Part shown: piece by piece, positions 18,079-25,916 of the stretch
Layout of the letters: every line of letters starts with the position of its first letter
Numbering within the stretch: position 1 is the first letter of the stretch
NCBI GenBank assembly: GCA_022448525.1
Contig: JAKVCX010000006.1
Coordinates: 1-64,000, forward strand
Direction: 5' to 3'
DNA: 64,000 nucleotides
From: Tenacibaculum sp.
Lineage (GTDB): Bacteria; Bacteroidota; Bacteroidia; Flavobacteriales; Flavobacteriaceae
Notes under the pieces: model-generated
The model's database searches: none
Told to the model about the DNA's origin: nothing
What the model saw: the letters and a program-made list of their open reading frames with translations, nothing else
Translations under genes and position numbers: made by a program

Positions 18079-19875
18079 ATGAAGACATCAGTTATTTTAA
18101 TTATTTGCAGTTTGTTTTTTGTAGGAATGAAAGCACAGGAACTAGAAGATATAAAATTTAATAAAAGTCAAACTCATTTCTTTTATGTAAAAGATAGAGA
18201 TTCACTTTTTATGAGAGATGTGAAAGGAAATGAACCTCCAACATTTATAACAAAAGGTTGTGATGTACATACAAATTCTACCTTCAGGCGTTGGGTGAAC
18301 AATGATAAAGAGATTATGTTCGAAAACCCAAAAGGTTTATTTGTTTATAACATTAGGAAATCTAAAGTCAGGAAGATTGAGAATTCAGAAAACTACAGTT
18401 TTTTTATTTTCTATTTTATCGATCAAATTACAAATCATGATAACAAAGTTTATTTTTCTGCTAAAAAGAAAGGAGAGAAATACTTTGATCTGTATCAATT
18501 GGATTTGTCCGTTTATAAAATTTCAAAAATTAAAAAGTTAGATAAACATTACATTGCCAATGTTACAGTTTCTTTAGATGGAAAACAACTTGCATATTCT
18601 TATTATGATGTGGTATCATCGTATCCTTCTTCAGGCTTGGATATTATTGATATAGAAACTAATAAAACTATTTACAGTCAAACAAAAAAAGATTCTACAT
18701 TCTACAGTAATTTAAGTTTTAATAAGCTAGGAAATTTATTGTACAGAGACATACATTCAGATAATTTTATCCTTAAAGGAGTAAATTCAAACAAAGGAAT
18801 TTCAATAGATACTTTATCTACTGAAAAATATGGTTATTTTATTAAATATATTGCTAAGAATAAAATACTCACCTTTTTTCCTGGGAAGATTAAAAGAACC
18901 TACAACGTTTTTGATGCGAATAAAAAAGAGTCAATATTGTTATTAACAGGTTCAAATATTTTTATCAGAAGTATTAAAGAGAAAGCGACTGGTTTTAGTC
19001 TTTATTATTCAAAAGAGAACGGAAAAACTCCACAAAGTTTACTTCATGTAGATTTTAAAAATGATGTTCGTAATAACGAGAAGCTTGTATTTTCAGTTGA
19101 AAAGAAGAATCCACTAAAGAATGTAAATTACCAAGTAACGAGTTACACTAATGGAGGTGGAACAAAAAGTGAAGCTTATTTATATTTTCCTAAAGATTAT
19201 AAAGGATTAAGTAAAATTCCTTTAGTGGTAATGGTTTACGGATGTTATTCAGATCAATATCCCTCACCAAACTATTTTTTAAATGATGCAATTTTCAAAT
19301 TATTAGATAAAGGATATGCAATTGCTCGTTTAAATACCCGTGGTATTTGTGAAAATAGAATGTTCGATGGTTATGGAAAAATTCAATTGGAAGACACAGA
19401 ATTATTCTTAAATGAAATAAGTAAACAATTTAAAATAGATACTAATAAAATTATTGCAGCTGGTCATAGTCATGGCGGAACTATGGTTTATTATTATTTA
19501 ACGCATTCGAACAAATTTGCAGCTGGTTTAGCTTTTAATGGAGCGGCCGATTGGATTAAACAAGCTAATTTAAGTTCCATAACTGGTCTTCCTGGAGAAA
19601 TGGGTGGAAAACCGTATGAATTTCCTGAGAAGTACAAAGAGTATTCACCAATTGAGAATATACATCCTAAAATGAAACCGATGTTTGTAGTTGCTGGTGG
19701 TAAAGACAAACAGATACCCGCTAGTTTTAATGCGCAACAATTTAAAAATGAAGCGGAAAAACGAAAAGTGAAAGTAGATTATCTATATTTTGAGCAAGAA
19801 GGTCATTTGATAATGGATCATTATAACAGAAAAATTCTTTTTACTCAGCTTTTTAATTTTTTAAAATCAATTTAA
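18079..19875 (+). CDS. Secreted S9-family (prolyl oligopeptidase-like) peptidase
   Basis: 598 residues with a signal peptide (SVILIICSLFFVGMKAQ). The N-terminal about 370 residues are strand-rich and resemble a propeller with WD40/DPP-like repeats. The C-terminal alpha/beta hydrolase domain has the nucleophile elbow AAGHSHGGTMVY, an Asp in VVAGGKDKQIPAS and a His in EQEGHLIMDHYN. It stands alone, with the hairpin at 19891-19918 as a likely bidirectional terminator. Divergent from the two-component operon. Confidence 0.88.
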   Translation: MKTSVILIICSLFFVGMKAQELEDIKFNKSQTHFFYVKDRDSLFMRDVKGNEPPTFITKGCDVHTNSTFRRWVNNDKEIMFENPKGLFVYNIRKSKVRKIENSENYSFFIFYFIDQITNHDNKVYFSAKKKGEKYFDLYQLDLSVYKISKIKKLDKHYIANVTVSLDGKQLAYSYYDVVSSYPSSGLDIIDIETNKTIYSQTKKDSTFYSNLSFNKLGNLLYRDIHSDNFILKGVNSNKGISIDTLSTEKYGYFIKYIAKNKILTFFPGKIKRTYNVFDANKKESILLLTGSNIFIRSIKEKATGFSLYYSKENGKTPQSLLHVDFKNDVRNNEKLVFSVEKKNPLKNVNYQVTSYTNGGGTKSEAYLYFPKDYKGLSKIPLVVMVYGCYSDQYPSPNYFLNDAIFKLLDKGYAIARLNTRGICENRMFDGYGKIQLEDTELFLNEISKQFKIDTNKIIAAGHSHGGTMVYYYLTHSNKFAAGLAFNGAADWIKQANLSSITGLPGEMGGKPYEFPEKYKEYSPIENIHPKMKPMFVVAGGKDKQIPASFNAQQFKNEAEKRKVKVDYLYFEQEGHLIMDHYNRKILFTQLFNFLKSI

Positions 19876-19885
19876 GAAATACATA

Positions 19886-19983
19886 AAAATAAAAGAGCCA
19901 CTATGTTGTGGCTCTTTTGAATGTTCACAGTCCCCCCGAACTATAAACGATTATATTTTTTGAAACTTAACTACTTTACTTAC
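19886..19983 (-). ncRNA. Repeated small RNA, copy 1 of 4
   Basis: Predicted transcript of about 98 nt on the minus strand. It has a -7 box TATCTTTA (19988-19995), a 28-nt conserved core (19922-19949) and an intrinsic terminator hairpin (AAAAGAGCCAC/GTGGCTCTTTT). The core folds into a 9-bp stem GUUUAUAGU/ACUGUGAAC with loop UCGGGGGG. Two pairs are G-U in this strand and would be C-A mismatches in the other, which supports the minus orientation. No open reading frame was seen in it. Confidence 0.7.
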
Positions 19984-20060
19984 ACTGTAAAGATATAATG
20001 GATTTCAGTTGATTTTTATTTTTATCGATGAATCGCTTGGTTTTAAAGGCAATCACGTAA

Positions 20061-20074
20061 TTAACATAAGTTAA
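20061..20074. promoter_or_regulatory. Palindrome TTAAC-N4-GTTAA upstream of small RNA copy 1
   Basis: TTAACATAAGTTAA starts 66 bp from the end of the -7 box of copy 1. The same offset is seen for copies 2 and 4. A second conserved box (ATCGATGAAT, 20024-20033) lies between, 29 bp from the -7 box. Confidence 0.55.
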
Positions 20075-20149
20075 TAAGTAGTTGGTTCAGTAGAAGTATT
20101 GTCGTTATGTACGATTAACGGTAATAAACGAAGTTAAGTGTGTAAATTA

Positions 20150-20252
20150 AGTAATAAAAAAAAGGAATCGTTTTCTGATTCCTTTTTTAAATGTTCACAG
20201 TCCCCCCGAACTATAAACGGTTATATTTTTGAAACTTAACTACTTTACTTAC
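20150..20252 (-). ncRNA. Repeated small RNA, copy 2 of 4
   Basis: Same organisation as copy 1: TATCTTTA box at 20257-20264, conserved core 20192-20219 identical to copy 1, and a terminator hairpin of different sequence (AAAAGGAATC/GATTCCTTTT) at 20156-20188. The stem sequence changes while pairing is kept, so the terminator structure is preserved rather than copied. Confidence 0.7.
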
Positions 20253-20329
20253 ACTGTAAAGATATAATGGATTTCAGTTGAATTTATTTTTTATCGATGA
20301 ATTGCGAGTTATAAAAGGTCATTCAATTA

Positions 20330-20343
20330 TTAACACAGGTTAA
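20330..20343. promoter_or_regulatory. Palindrome TTAAC-N4-GTTAA upstream of small RNA copy 2
   Basis: TTAACACAGGTTAA, 66 bp from the end of the copy-2 -7 box; the accompanying ATCGATGAAT box is at 20293-20302 (29 bp). Confidence 0.55.
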
Positions 20344-20395
20344 TTACTTTATCGAAATTACTAACACATTAATAAGTTAATAATCAATATTTTAA

Positions 20396-20487
20396 TAAAT
20401 AAAAAAGGAGTCAATTTAATTTTGACTCCTTTTTTTGTTCACAGCCCCCAGACTATAAACGGTATATGTTGAAACTACTTTACTTAC
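20396..20487 (-). ncRNA. Repeated small RNA, copy 3 of 4
   Basis: Box TATCTTTG (20492-20499) is a perfect -7 consensus. The core (20436-20461) is 2 nt shorter but keeps an 8-bp stem with an 8-nt loop UCUGGGGG. The terminator is AAAGGAGTCAA/TTGACTCCTTT (20401-20435). This copy lacks a TTAAC palindrome at the 66-bp position; only a half site TTAACACA occurs near 20576. Confidence 0.68.
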
Positions 20488-20619
20488 ACTACAAAGATAT
20501 GATGTATGTTATTTCTTTTGGAGGTTTTAAGGTTGAGTCGTCAATTTCTGATGATAATTTGGAATTTTGTGATGTTTAACACAGAAAAAGGTAGTTGTTA
20601 AATTGAAATGAATTTTATT

Positions 20620-20718
20620 TCCATAAAAAAAATAGAGTCGCTGTTGAGTGACTCTATTTTTTTATGTCCACAGTCCCCCCGAACTATAAACGAAAATCTA
20701 AATGAAACTTTTAGTTAT
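20620..20718 (-). ncRNA. Repeated small RNA, copy 4 of 4
   Basis: Core 20665-20692 with one change (A to G in the 3' arm) that replaces a U-A by a U-G pair and so keeps the stem. The terminator stem is ATAGAGTC/GACTCTAT at 20625-20663. The -7 box is weaker (TACTTTAG, 20723-20730) and the 5' part of the transcript is the most diverged of the four. Confidence 0.65.
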
Positions 20719-20795
20719 ACTTCTAAAGTACGTAGCATTTTCCGATTTTTCTATTTAATATCGACGAATGGCGCTATTTCTTAGTTGATTATATA

Positions 20796-20823
20796 TTAAC
20801 ATAAGTTAATTAACATATGTTAA
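20796..20823. promoter_or_regulatory. Two adjacent TTAAC-N4-GTTAA palindromes between small RNA copy 4 and pth
   Basis: TTAACATAAGTTAA (20796-20809) is 66 bp from the copy-4 -7 box and is directly followed by the perfect palindrome TTAACATATGTTAA (20810-20823). The pair also lies about 50 bp upstream of a pth -7 box, so it may act in both directions. Confidence 0.55.
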
Positions 20824-20869
20824 TTATTATAAATCTATTTTGGTAGTTACACAGTAAAAGTTTTTGAGT

Positions 20870-20877
20870 TAGTTTTG
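20870..20877 (+). promoter_or_regulatory. -7 box TAGTTTTG upstream of pth
   Basis: TAnnTTTG match 17 bp before the ATG at 20895. Confidence 0.45.
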
Positions 20878-20894
20878 CAACTCATTTAAACAGT

Positions 20895-21524
20895 ATGGGT
20901 ATTCTTTCATTTTTAGAAAAACTATTCAATAGTAAAAAGGAAACACAAGAAGAGATCATGAAAAAGTTTTTAGTAGTTGGCTTAGGGAACATTGGAGAAA
21001 AATATGACAATACACGTCATAATATTGGTTTTAAGATTGTAGATGCTTTAGTTAAAGACTATGAAGAATCTTTTACTACAGAAAAATTAGGTGATTTAGC
21101 AAAACTAAAAATAAAAGGTAAAACAGTTTTTGTATTAAAACCAAATACTTTCATGAACCTTAGTGGAAAAGCAGTTTTATATTGGATGAAGAAAGAAAAT
21201 ATTCTAGTAGAAAATGTTTTGATTATTACCGACGATCTTAATATTGATTTTGGTAAAATTCGTTTAAAAGGAAGAGGAAGTGCCGGAGGACACAATGGAT
21301 TAAAAGACATTCAAGACAAATTAAATACTGGTTCTTATCCACGTTTTAGATTCGGTGTAGGTTCTGATTATCGTAAAGGAGGTCAGGTTGATTTTGTACT
21401 AGGAAAGTGGAGCGATGAAGAAGAAAGTGCTTTAATAGAAAGAATTCCAACAAGTATAAAAGTAGTAGAGTCATTTGTAAATGCAGGATTGTCAAATACA
21501 ATGAATACTTTTAACGGAAAGTAA
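20895..21524 (+). CDS. pth: Peptidyl-tRNA hydrolase
   Basis: Releases tRNA from peptidyl-tRNA dropped off by ribosomes. The core begins at KKFLVVGLGNIGEKYDNTRHNIGF with catalytic His42 and substrate-binding Asn32. ITDDLNIDFGKIRLKGRGSAGGHNGLKDI follows as in the family. The start at 20895 adds a 21-residue N-terminal extension (ILSFLEKLFNSKKETQEE) before the family core; an ATG at 20958 would give the classical start. Both are possible; the first is kept because it follows a -7 box at the usual distance. Confidence 0.96.
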   Translation: MGILSFLEKLFNSKKETQEEIMKKFLVVGLGNIGEKYDNTRHNIGFKIVDALVKDYEESFTTEKLGDLAKLKIKGKTVFVLKPNTFMNLSGKAVLYWMKKENILVENVLIITDDLNIDFGKIRLKGRGSAGGHNGLKDIQDKLNTGSYPRFRFGVGSDYRKGGQVDFVLGKWSDEEESALIERIPTSIKVVESFVNAGLSNTMNTFNGK

Positions 21525-21581
21525 GGATCAGATATTTCTTTCTGAATTTAGAAGTTGATAAAACTTAAAGATTAAATTATT

Positions 21582-22031
21582 TTAATTATCACTAGCAAAC
21601 CATTCTGCGTAGCAAGTTTCGGTTTCTTGTAGTTTTAAAGAATGTAACTTCAGGCCTTCAGGTAATTGAGCTTTAATTTTAGCAGCAAAATCTAAAATCA
21701 TCATTTCACTTGATGGTTGATAATCCACTAGAATTATATTATGACCAAGTCCAAGTAGATGATTGGCTAAATCTAAATGCGGAGTATTTTTATTCAAAAT
21801 TGTTGCATGATCAAAAACATCAACAACTTCTTTATTTACAATCTTTTTTAAATCACCAAAATCAATAACCATCCCATACTTAACGTTGTTTGGGTCGTTT
21901 ATAGGTGTTCCGATTACAGTTACAGATAACTTATAACTATGTCCATGAACATTTTTACATTTTCCATCGTAACCATACAGCGCATGCGCTGTCTCAAAAG
22001 TGAACTGCTTTGTAACTCTAATTGTACTCAT
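21582..22031 (-). CDS. queD: 6-carboxy-5,6,7,8-tetrahydropterin synthase
   Basis: Converts 7,8-dihydroneopterin triphosphate to carboxytetrahydropterin in queuosine (preQ0) synthesis. The start is ATG at 22031 (MSTIRVTKQF). Zinc ligands are visible as His in FETAHALYG and the HGH of NVHGHSYKLS; the catalytic Cys is in KCKNVHG, and ETETCYAEW ends the domain. A TAATTTTG box lies 10 bp upstream. At 149 residues the length is usual. FolE, which makes the substrate, is at 31019. Confidence 0.93.
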   Translation of the reverse strand: MSTIRVTKQFTFETAHALYGYDGKCKNVHGHSYKLSVTVIGTPINDPNNVKYGMVIDFGDLKKIVNKEVVDVFDHATILNKNTPHLDLANHLLGLGHNIILVDYQPSSEMMILDFAAKIKAQLPEGLKLHSLKLQETETCYAEWFASDN

Positions 22032-22040
22032 AATAGTTTG

Positions 22041-22048
22041 CAAAATTA
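22041..22048 (-). promoter_or_regulatory. -7 box TAATTTTG upstream of queD
   Basis: TAnnTTTG match on the minus strand, 10 bp from the ATG, implying a very short leader. Confidence 0.4.
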
Positions 22049-22207
22049 TATAAAATAGTAATACAGAGCATTATCATGTTTAAATATTTGATACAAAAAA
22101 AAGATGAGTGATTACTGCTTTCAAAATCACTCATCTATACAAAAGAATCCCCATTAGGATTGGTTACATAAAACCTGACAACATAAAAAATGTCTTATAA
22201 GAAAGAT

Positions 22208-22516
22208 TTACTCTTCAATTTCTATGTAAATCTTACTCTTTATTTTTAGTTTTTTTCCTTTTAATCTAGCTTGAGAGAAAAACTCTTTTGCTATTTCTTG
22301 TTCGTTTAATAATTCGTGAATTCTTCCAGAATCATATTCACAAGCATCATTCTCATTTCCTTCTTTGATAGAAAGACGCTTTATTTTGTGGAAGTTGATT
22401 TTTACCTTTAACACATCATTTATGATGTTTGCTGCCTCTGAAGCTGTAAACACATTATCAATTAAGTTTATTTCTTGATCTGTTTTTACTGCTTCTAATG
22501 TTTCTACCATTTTCAT
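22208..22516 (-). CDS. Conserved-looking small protein of unknown function
   Basis: 102 residues, charged and predicted soluble, no signal peptide. The segment TASEAANIINDVLKVKINFHKIKRLSIKEGNENDACEYDSGRIHELLNEQEIAKEFF is mostly helical and could be a small DNA- or protein-binding fold. The C-terminus is Lys-rich (KGKKLKIKSKIYIEIEE). An alternative ATG lies two codons downstream. No family was recognised. It stands alone between queD and the SbtA-type gene. Confidence 0.6.
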   Translation of the reverse strand: MKMVETLEAVKTDQEINLIDNVFTASEAANIINDVLKVKINFHKIKRLSIKEGNENDACEYDSGRIHELLNEQEIAKEFFSQARLKGKKLKIKSKIYIEIEE

Positions 22517-22608
22517 GATTCTATCGATTTTATTTCTGTGGTAAAGGTCTGACTTCTTTTTAATTAATTTTTATTTATGTTCCTTATTATATATATAATT
22601 AAAACTTA

Positions 22609-23574
22609 TTAAAGATTAATTATACACAAGTACAACGGAATTCCCAAAGTGATATTAAATGGAAATGTGATTGCTAATGCCATAGGAATGTATAAACTTG
22701 GATTGGCTTTTGGGTTCGCTAATTTCATGGCGGCAGGCACTGCAATGTAGGATGCACTTGCGGCTAAAATTGAGAATAATAATCTGTTTCCAATACTTGA
22801 TATGAAAAAACTAGTTACAAATGCAACAATACACCCGTTTACAATTGGAATTATGATGGCAAATGCAAATGCGAAGGCTCCTTTTTTTCTAAAGTCCGAT
22901 AGTTTTTTACCACTTGTTATCCCCATATCTAGTAAAAACACAGCTAAGAATCCTTTGAAAATATCTGTAGTAAATGGTTTAATTCCTTCTGCTTGAGCTT
23001 CACTTGCGAGTAACCCAATAATAAGGCTTCCAATAATTAGTAAAACGCTTCCGTTAGTTAAGGAATGGTGTAAAACTTTTCCGATAGAGAATTGTTTATC
23101 TCCTTTCTTGTTTTTGTTGAAAATAGACATAAGAAGCAACCCAACCATAATTGATGGTGCTTCCATTAAAGCCATAACAGCAACCATATGACCACTAAAA
23201 GAAATTTGTTCTAGTTCAAGAAACGAAATTGTTGTTACAAAGGTTACGGCACTTACCGATCCATAAGCCGCTGCAATTGCGCCCGAGTTTTCAACAGAAA
23301 ATTTAATTCGTAGTATGAAATACGTGTAAATAGGAACAGCAATGGCTAAGAAAATCCCAAATAATAAAGACCAAACTATTTCAAGACCAAACTCACTGTG
23401 TGAAAGCTCTTGTCCACCTTTAAATCCAATAGATAGTAAAAGGTAAAGTGAAATAAATTTCGCTGAATTTTCGGGAATGGTAAGATCACTTTTTAGTTGA
23501 ACGGCTAATATTCCTAAAAAGAAAAATAACAAGGCTGGGTTCGTAATATTATCTAATAAGAAATGTAAATCCAT
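22609..23574 (-). CDS. SbtA-type sodium-dependent bicarbonate transporter family protein
   Basis: 321-residue inner-membrane protein with about ten hydrophobic helices in two halves. The opening NPALLFFFLGILAVQLKSDLTIPE and SLYLLLSIGFKGGQEL match the SbtA family (PF05982). AAAYGSVSAVTFVTT and ASASYIAVPAAMKLANP are the family's half-repeat crossover motifs. It lies 11 bp after a small membrane-protein gene and is divergent from a LysR regulator, the arrangement seen for SbtA with CbbR-like regulators. Bicarbonate specificity is inferred from the family. Confidence 0.88.
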   Translation of the reverse strand: MDLHFLLDNITNPALLFFFLGILAVQLKSDLTIPENSAKFISLYLLLSIGFKGGQELSHSEFGLEIVWSLLFGIFLAIAVPIYTYFILRIKFSVENSGAIAAAYGSVSAVTFVTTISFLELEQISFSGHMVAVMALMEAPSIMVGLLLMSIFNKNKKGDKQFSIGKVLHHSLTNGSVLLIIGSLIIGLLASEAQAEGIKPFTTDIFKGFLAVFLLDMGITSGKKLSDFRKKGAFAFAFAIIIPIVNGCIVAFVTSFFISSIGNRLLFSILAASASYIAVPAAMKLANPKANPSLYIPMALAITFPFNITLGIPLYLCIINL

Positions 23575-23585
23575 TTGAATCTTTG

Positions 23586-23798
23586 CTATTTTAAAGTTGT
23601 AAGGTTAGGAAATGAAAGAAATGAGAATATTCCACCTGCAATGAGCATTTCAGTAAGAAACAAAAGGTTGTTTTGAACAGATGTTATAATGAAAAAAGAT
23701 AATAAAATCATGAAGCTAATCCAATAGATTGGGTTTCTTCTTTTTTTCACTTCTGTAGTCTTTGATCGAACTACTTTTAGATGCTTATAATGTTTCAT
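23586..23798 (-). CDS. Small two-helix membrane protein upstream of sbtA-like gene
   Basis: 70 residues. A basic N-terminus (KHYKHLKVVRSKTTEVKKRRNP) precedes two hydrophobic helices (IYWISFMILLSFFIITSV and LLFLTEMLIAGGIFSFLSF). It is the first gene of the transporter operon, 11 bp upstream of the transporter. A regulatory or assembly role is possible but not shown by sequence. Confidence 0.7.
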   Translation of the reverse strand: MKHYKHLKVVRSKTTEVKKRRNPIYWISFMILLSFFIITSVQNNLLFLTEMLIAGGIFSFLSFPNLTTLK

Positions 23799-23825
23799 TC
23801 AAAAAAATTTTTGCAAATATGAAGC

Positions 23826-23866
23826 GGATATTTCATATAATATTATTTATATTTATAATGAAAAAT
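23826..23866. promoter_or_regulatory. Inverted repeat between LysR and transporter genes
   Basis: The arms ATTTCAT and ATGAAAAAT surround an AT-rich centre in the 81-bp divergent intergenic region, where a LysR-type operator is expected. Confidence 0.45.
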
Positions 23867-23879
23867 ATAACAATACGTT

Positions 23880-24806
23880 ATGCATTATACATTACATCAG
23901 TTAGAAATTTTTAATAAGATTGTCGAATTAAAGAGTGTCACAAAAGCTTCAGAAGAACTTTTCTTAACACAACCTGCTGTTTCAATTCAGTTGAAAAAGT
24001 TTCAAGATCAGTTTCAAATCCCACTTTTTGAGGTTGTTGGAAGAAAATTATATATCACAGAGTTTGGCGAAGAAATTGCTATTGCAGCTCAAAAAATATT
24101 AGATGAAGTTTCTGCAATTAACTATAAAGCGATGTCTTTTCAAGGAGCTTTGGCTGGTAAGTTAAAGATTGCAATTGTTTCTACTGCGAAGTACGCAATG
24201 CCTTATTTTTTAACTGGGTTTTTAAAGCAACATAAAGGTGTTGATTTGGTTATGGATGTTACCAACAAATCAGAAGTTGTAAGATCTTTAGAGAATAACG
24301 AGGTTGATTTTGCAATGGTTTCTACTATTCCTAAAAACTTAAAAATCAACAGAATTGAGTTAATGGAAAACAAGTTGTATTTAGTTGGCGGAAAGCAACA
24401 TCAAGGTTCCGACAAAAACTTAACCATCAGAGAGTTTGAGCAACTACCATTAATTTATAGAGAACAAGGTTCTGCAACAAGAAATGCGATGGAACGTTTT
24501 ATTGCTTCTCAGAAAATTTCAACCTATAAAAAAATGGAATTGAAATCTAATGAAGCTTTGAAACAAGCTGTGATTGCTGGTTTAGGTTATTCCATTATGC
24601 CTTTAATTGGTATTAAAAATGAATTGAATAATGGTGATCTTCACGTAATTCCAGTGAAAAATTTACCAATTACTACCAATTGGAATTTGATTTGGTTGAG
24701 TTCTAAAAACCTTTCAAACGTAGCAAAAGAACTCATTAATTATATCAATGATCATAAGACCGATATTATGAATGAGCATTTCGATTGGTTTGATAAGTAT
24801 AAATAG
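23880..24806 (+). CDS. LysR-family transcriptional regulator (CbbR-like)
   Basis: 308 residues. The N-terminal winged helix is typical: LHQLEIFNKIVELKSVTKASEELFLTQPAVSIQLKKFQ. The effector-binding domain follows from about residue 95 (GKLKIAIVSTAKYAMPYFL). It is divergent from the small membrane protein and SbtA-type transporter genes, with an inverted repeat in between, so it most likely controls inorganic-carbon uptake. That role is inferred from context; the family call is secure. Confidence 0.92.
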   Translation: MHYTLHQLEIFNKIVELKSVTKASEELFLTQPAVSIQLKKFQDQFQIPLFEVVGRKLYITEFGEEIAIAAQKILDEVSAINYKAMSFQGALAGKLKIAIVSTAKYAMPYFLTGFLKQHKGVDLVMDVTNKSEVVRSLENNEVDFAMVSTIPKNLKINRIELMENKLYLVGGKQHQGSDKNLTIREFEQLPLIYREQGSATRNAMERFIASQKISTYKKMELKSNEALKQAVIAGLGYSIMPLIGIKNELNNGDLHVIPVKNLPITTNWNLIWLSSKNLSNVAKELINYINDHKTDIMNEHFDWFDKYK

Positions 24807-24811
24807 AAATT

Positions 24812-24892
24812 TTAGCGTCTATTACGCATTTTATTGTAAAAATATACAACTACTAAACCTACGGCTAATACAAGAAATAAATATTGATCCAT
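24812..24892 (-). CDS. 26-residue membrane peptide
   Basis: A short frame with ATG start reads MDQYLFLVLAVGLVVVYFYNKMRNRR. It has one hydrophobic helix and a positively charged tail, as in single-pass small membrane proteins with the C-terminus inside. It lies convergent to and 5 bp after the LysR gene, in a gap otherwise without genes. Codon use is ordinary. No family was recognised. Confidence 0.45.
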   Translation of the reverse strand: MDQYLFLVLAVGLVVVYFYNKMRNRR

Positions 24893-24967
24893 GACTTTAA
24901 GTTTTACTTGAGTTACAATTTTAATCAAATTTTATTGAATTGACCAAGGAATATTTAAAACCTGGAA

Positions 24968-24982
24968 TGTCCTAAATTAACA
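24968..24982. promoter_or_regulatory. Operator TGTC-N7-(A/G)ACA (site 2)
   Basis: TGTCCTAAATTAACA lies 22 bp upstream of the -7 box TAAGTTTG (25005-25012) of the second AraC/GyrI gene. Confidence 0.6.
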
Positions 24983-25004
24983 AACATTCAATTCAATAGA
25001 TCTA

Positions 25005-25012
25005 TAAGTTTG
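25005..25012 (+). promoter_or_regulatory. -7 box TAAGTTTG of AraC/GyrI gene
   Basis: TAnnTTTG match 24 bp upstream of the ATG at 25037. Confidence 0.5.
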
Positions 25013-25036
25013 TATATCAGAATTGTAATTTAAGGA

Positions 25037-25900
25037 ATGACTAATCCAACACAAATAGAACGATATCAAAAACTGCTTCGGTTTTTAGACAAGCAGTTTA
25101 AAACGTCTATATCATCTAAAGATATTGAAGAGGTTTCGTTTTACTCCTATCGAAATATTAATCGCATATTTTATGCACTTCAACAGGAAACCATTGGTCA
25201 TTACCTTAAAAGAATAAAACTTGAAAAAGCCGCAGAGTATTTAAAGTACAGTTCAGATGAAGTATCTGACATTGCAATTTCTATCGGTTATGCGGATCTT
25301 CCCACTTTTAGTAAAGCGTTTAAAAATCATTTTGGATGCTCTCCTACACACTATAGAAATTCAGAAATTTTAAAAGAAGAAATTCTTGAGGAAGCGATTA
25401 AAGATTCACAAGGATTCAACAAACTTGAATTTACAATTGAAGAATTACCAGCATTTAAAATATTGTATCTGCAGTACAAAGGGAGTTATGATAATATTAA
25501 TGGCATTGAACAAACTTGGGAGAAATTAGTTCGTTATGCACTAAAAAAGAAACTCTTTTCAGATGAAACCATTATTGTTGGAGAAGTTTTAGATGATGAT
25601 GAAATATCAGAATCGTTAAAGTGTAGATATAATGCTGGAATTATTATTGATTCTAATTCAGATATAACTAGTGAAGGCTTATTCCGGACAAAAGAAATCG
25701 AAGCTCAAAAATATGCTAAATTCATTCATATAGGAAGTCATGAAAGTTGTTTTGAAACCTATAATTCCATTTACATGCATTGGATGAAAGACGTTAAATT
25801 GGAGTTTGAAGATAAACCTACATTAGAGTTTTATTTGAATGACGAAGAAACAACTCCCAAAGAAAAATTAATTACTGAGATTTATATTCCAGTAAAATAA
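25037..25900 (+). CDS. AraC-family regulator with GyrI-like domain, paralogue of 647
   Basis: 287 residues. The N-terminal AraC double HTH is clear (SDIAISIGYADLPTFSKAFKNHFGCSPTHYR, residues about 80-110), followed from about residue 130 by a GyrI-like effector domain (FTIEELPAFKILYLQYKGSYDNINGIEQTW). It is clearly related to the 647 protein along the whole length. A fatty-acid hydroxylase-like gene follows 67 bp downstream with its own copy of the TGTC-N7-GACA site, so it is the likely target. Confidence 0.9.
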   Translation: MTNPTQIERYQKLLRFLDKQFKTSISSKDIEEVSFYSYRNINRIFYALQQETIGHYLKRIKLEKAAEYLKYSSDEVSDIAISIGYADLPTFSKAFKNHFGCSPTHYRNSEILKEEILEEAIKDSQGFNKLEFTIEELPAFKILYLQYKGSYDNINGIEQTWEKLVRYALKKKLFSDETIIVGEVLDDDEISESLKCRYNAGIIIDSNSDITSEGLFRTKEIEAQKYAKFIHIGSHESCFETYNSIYMHWMKDVKLEFEDKPTLEFYLNDEETTPKEKLITEIYIPVK

Positions 25901-25901
25901 T

Positions 25902-25916
25902 TGTCCTAAATCGACA
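25902..25916. promoter_or_regulatory. Operator TGTC-N7-GACA (site 3)
   Basis: TGTCCTAAATCGACA begins 1 bp after the AraC/GyrI stop and is 22 bp upstream of a TACTTTTA box (25939-25946) for the hydroxylase gene. Confidence 0.6.

Noticed and set aside
19886..20823. Plus-strand transcripts or protein-coding genes in the kilobase after the S9 peptidase
   Set aside because: No frame of note. The hairpin pairs better on the minus strand and the promoter-like boxes are on the minus strand.
22044..22207. Riboswitch (preQ1 type) near queD
   Set aside because: The sequence lies upstream of queD but has no recognisable aptamer pattern, and the -7 box is only 10 bp from the start codon, leaving no room for one.
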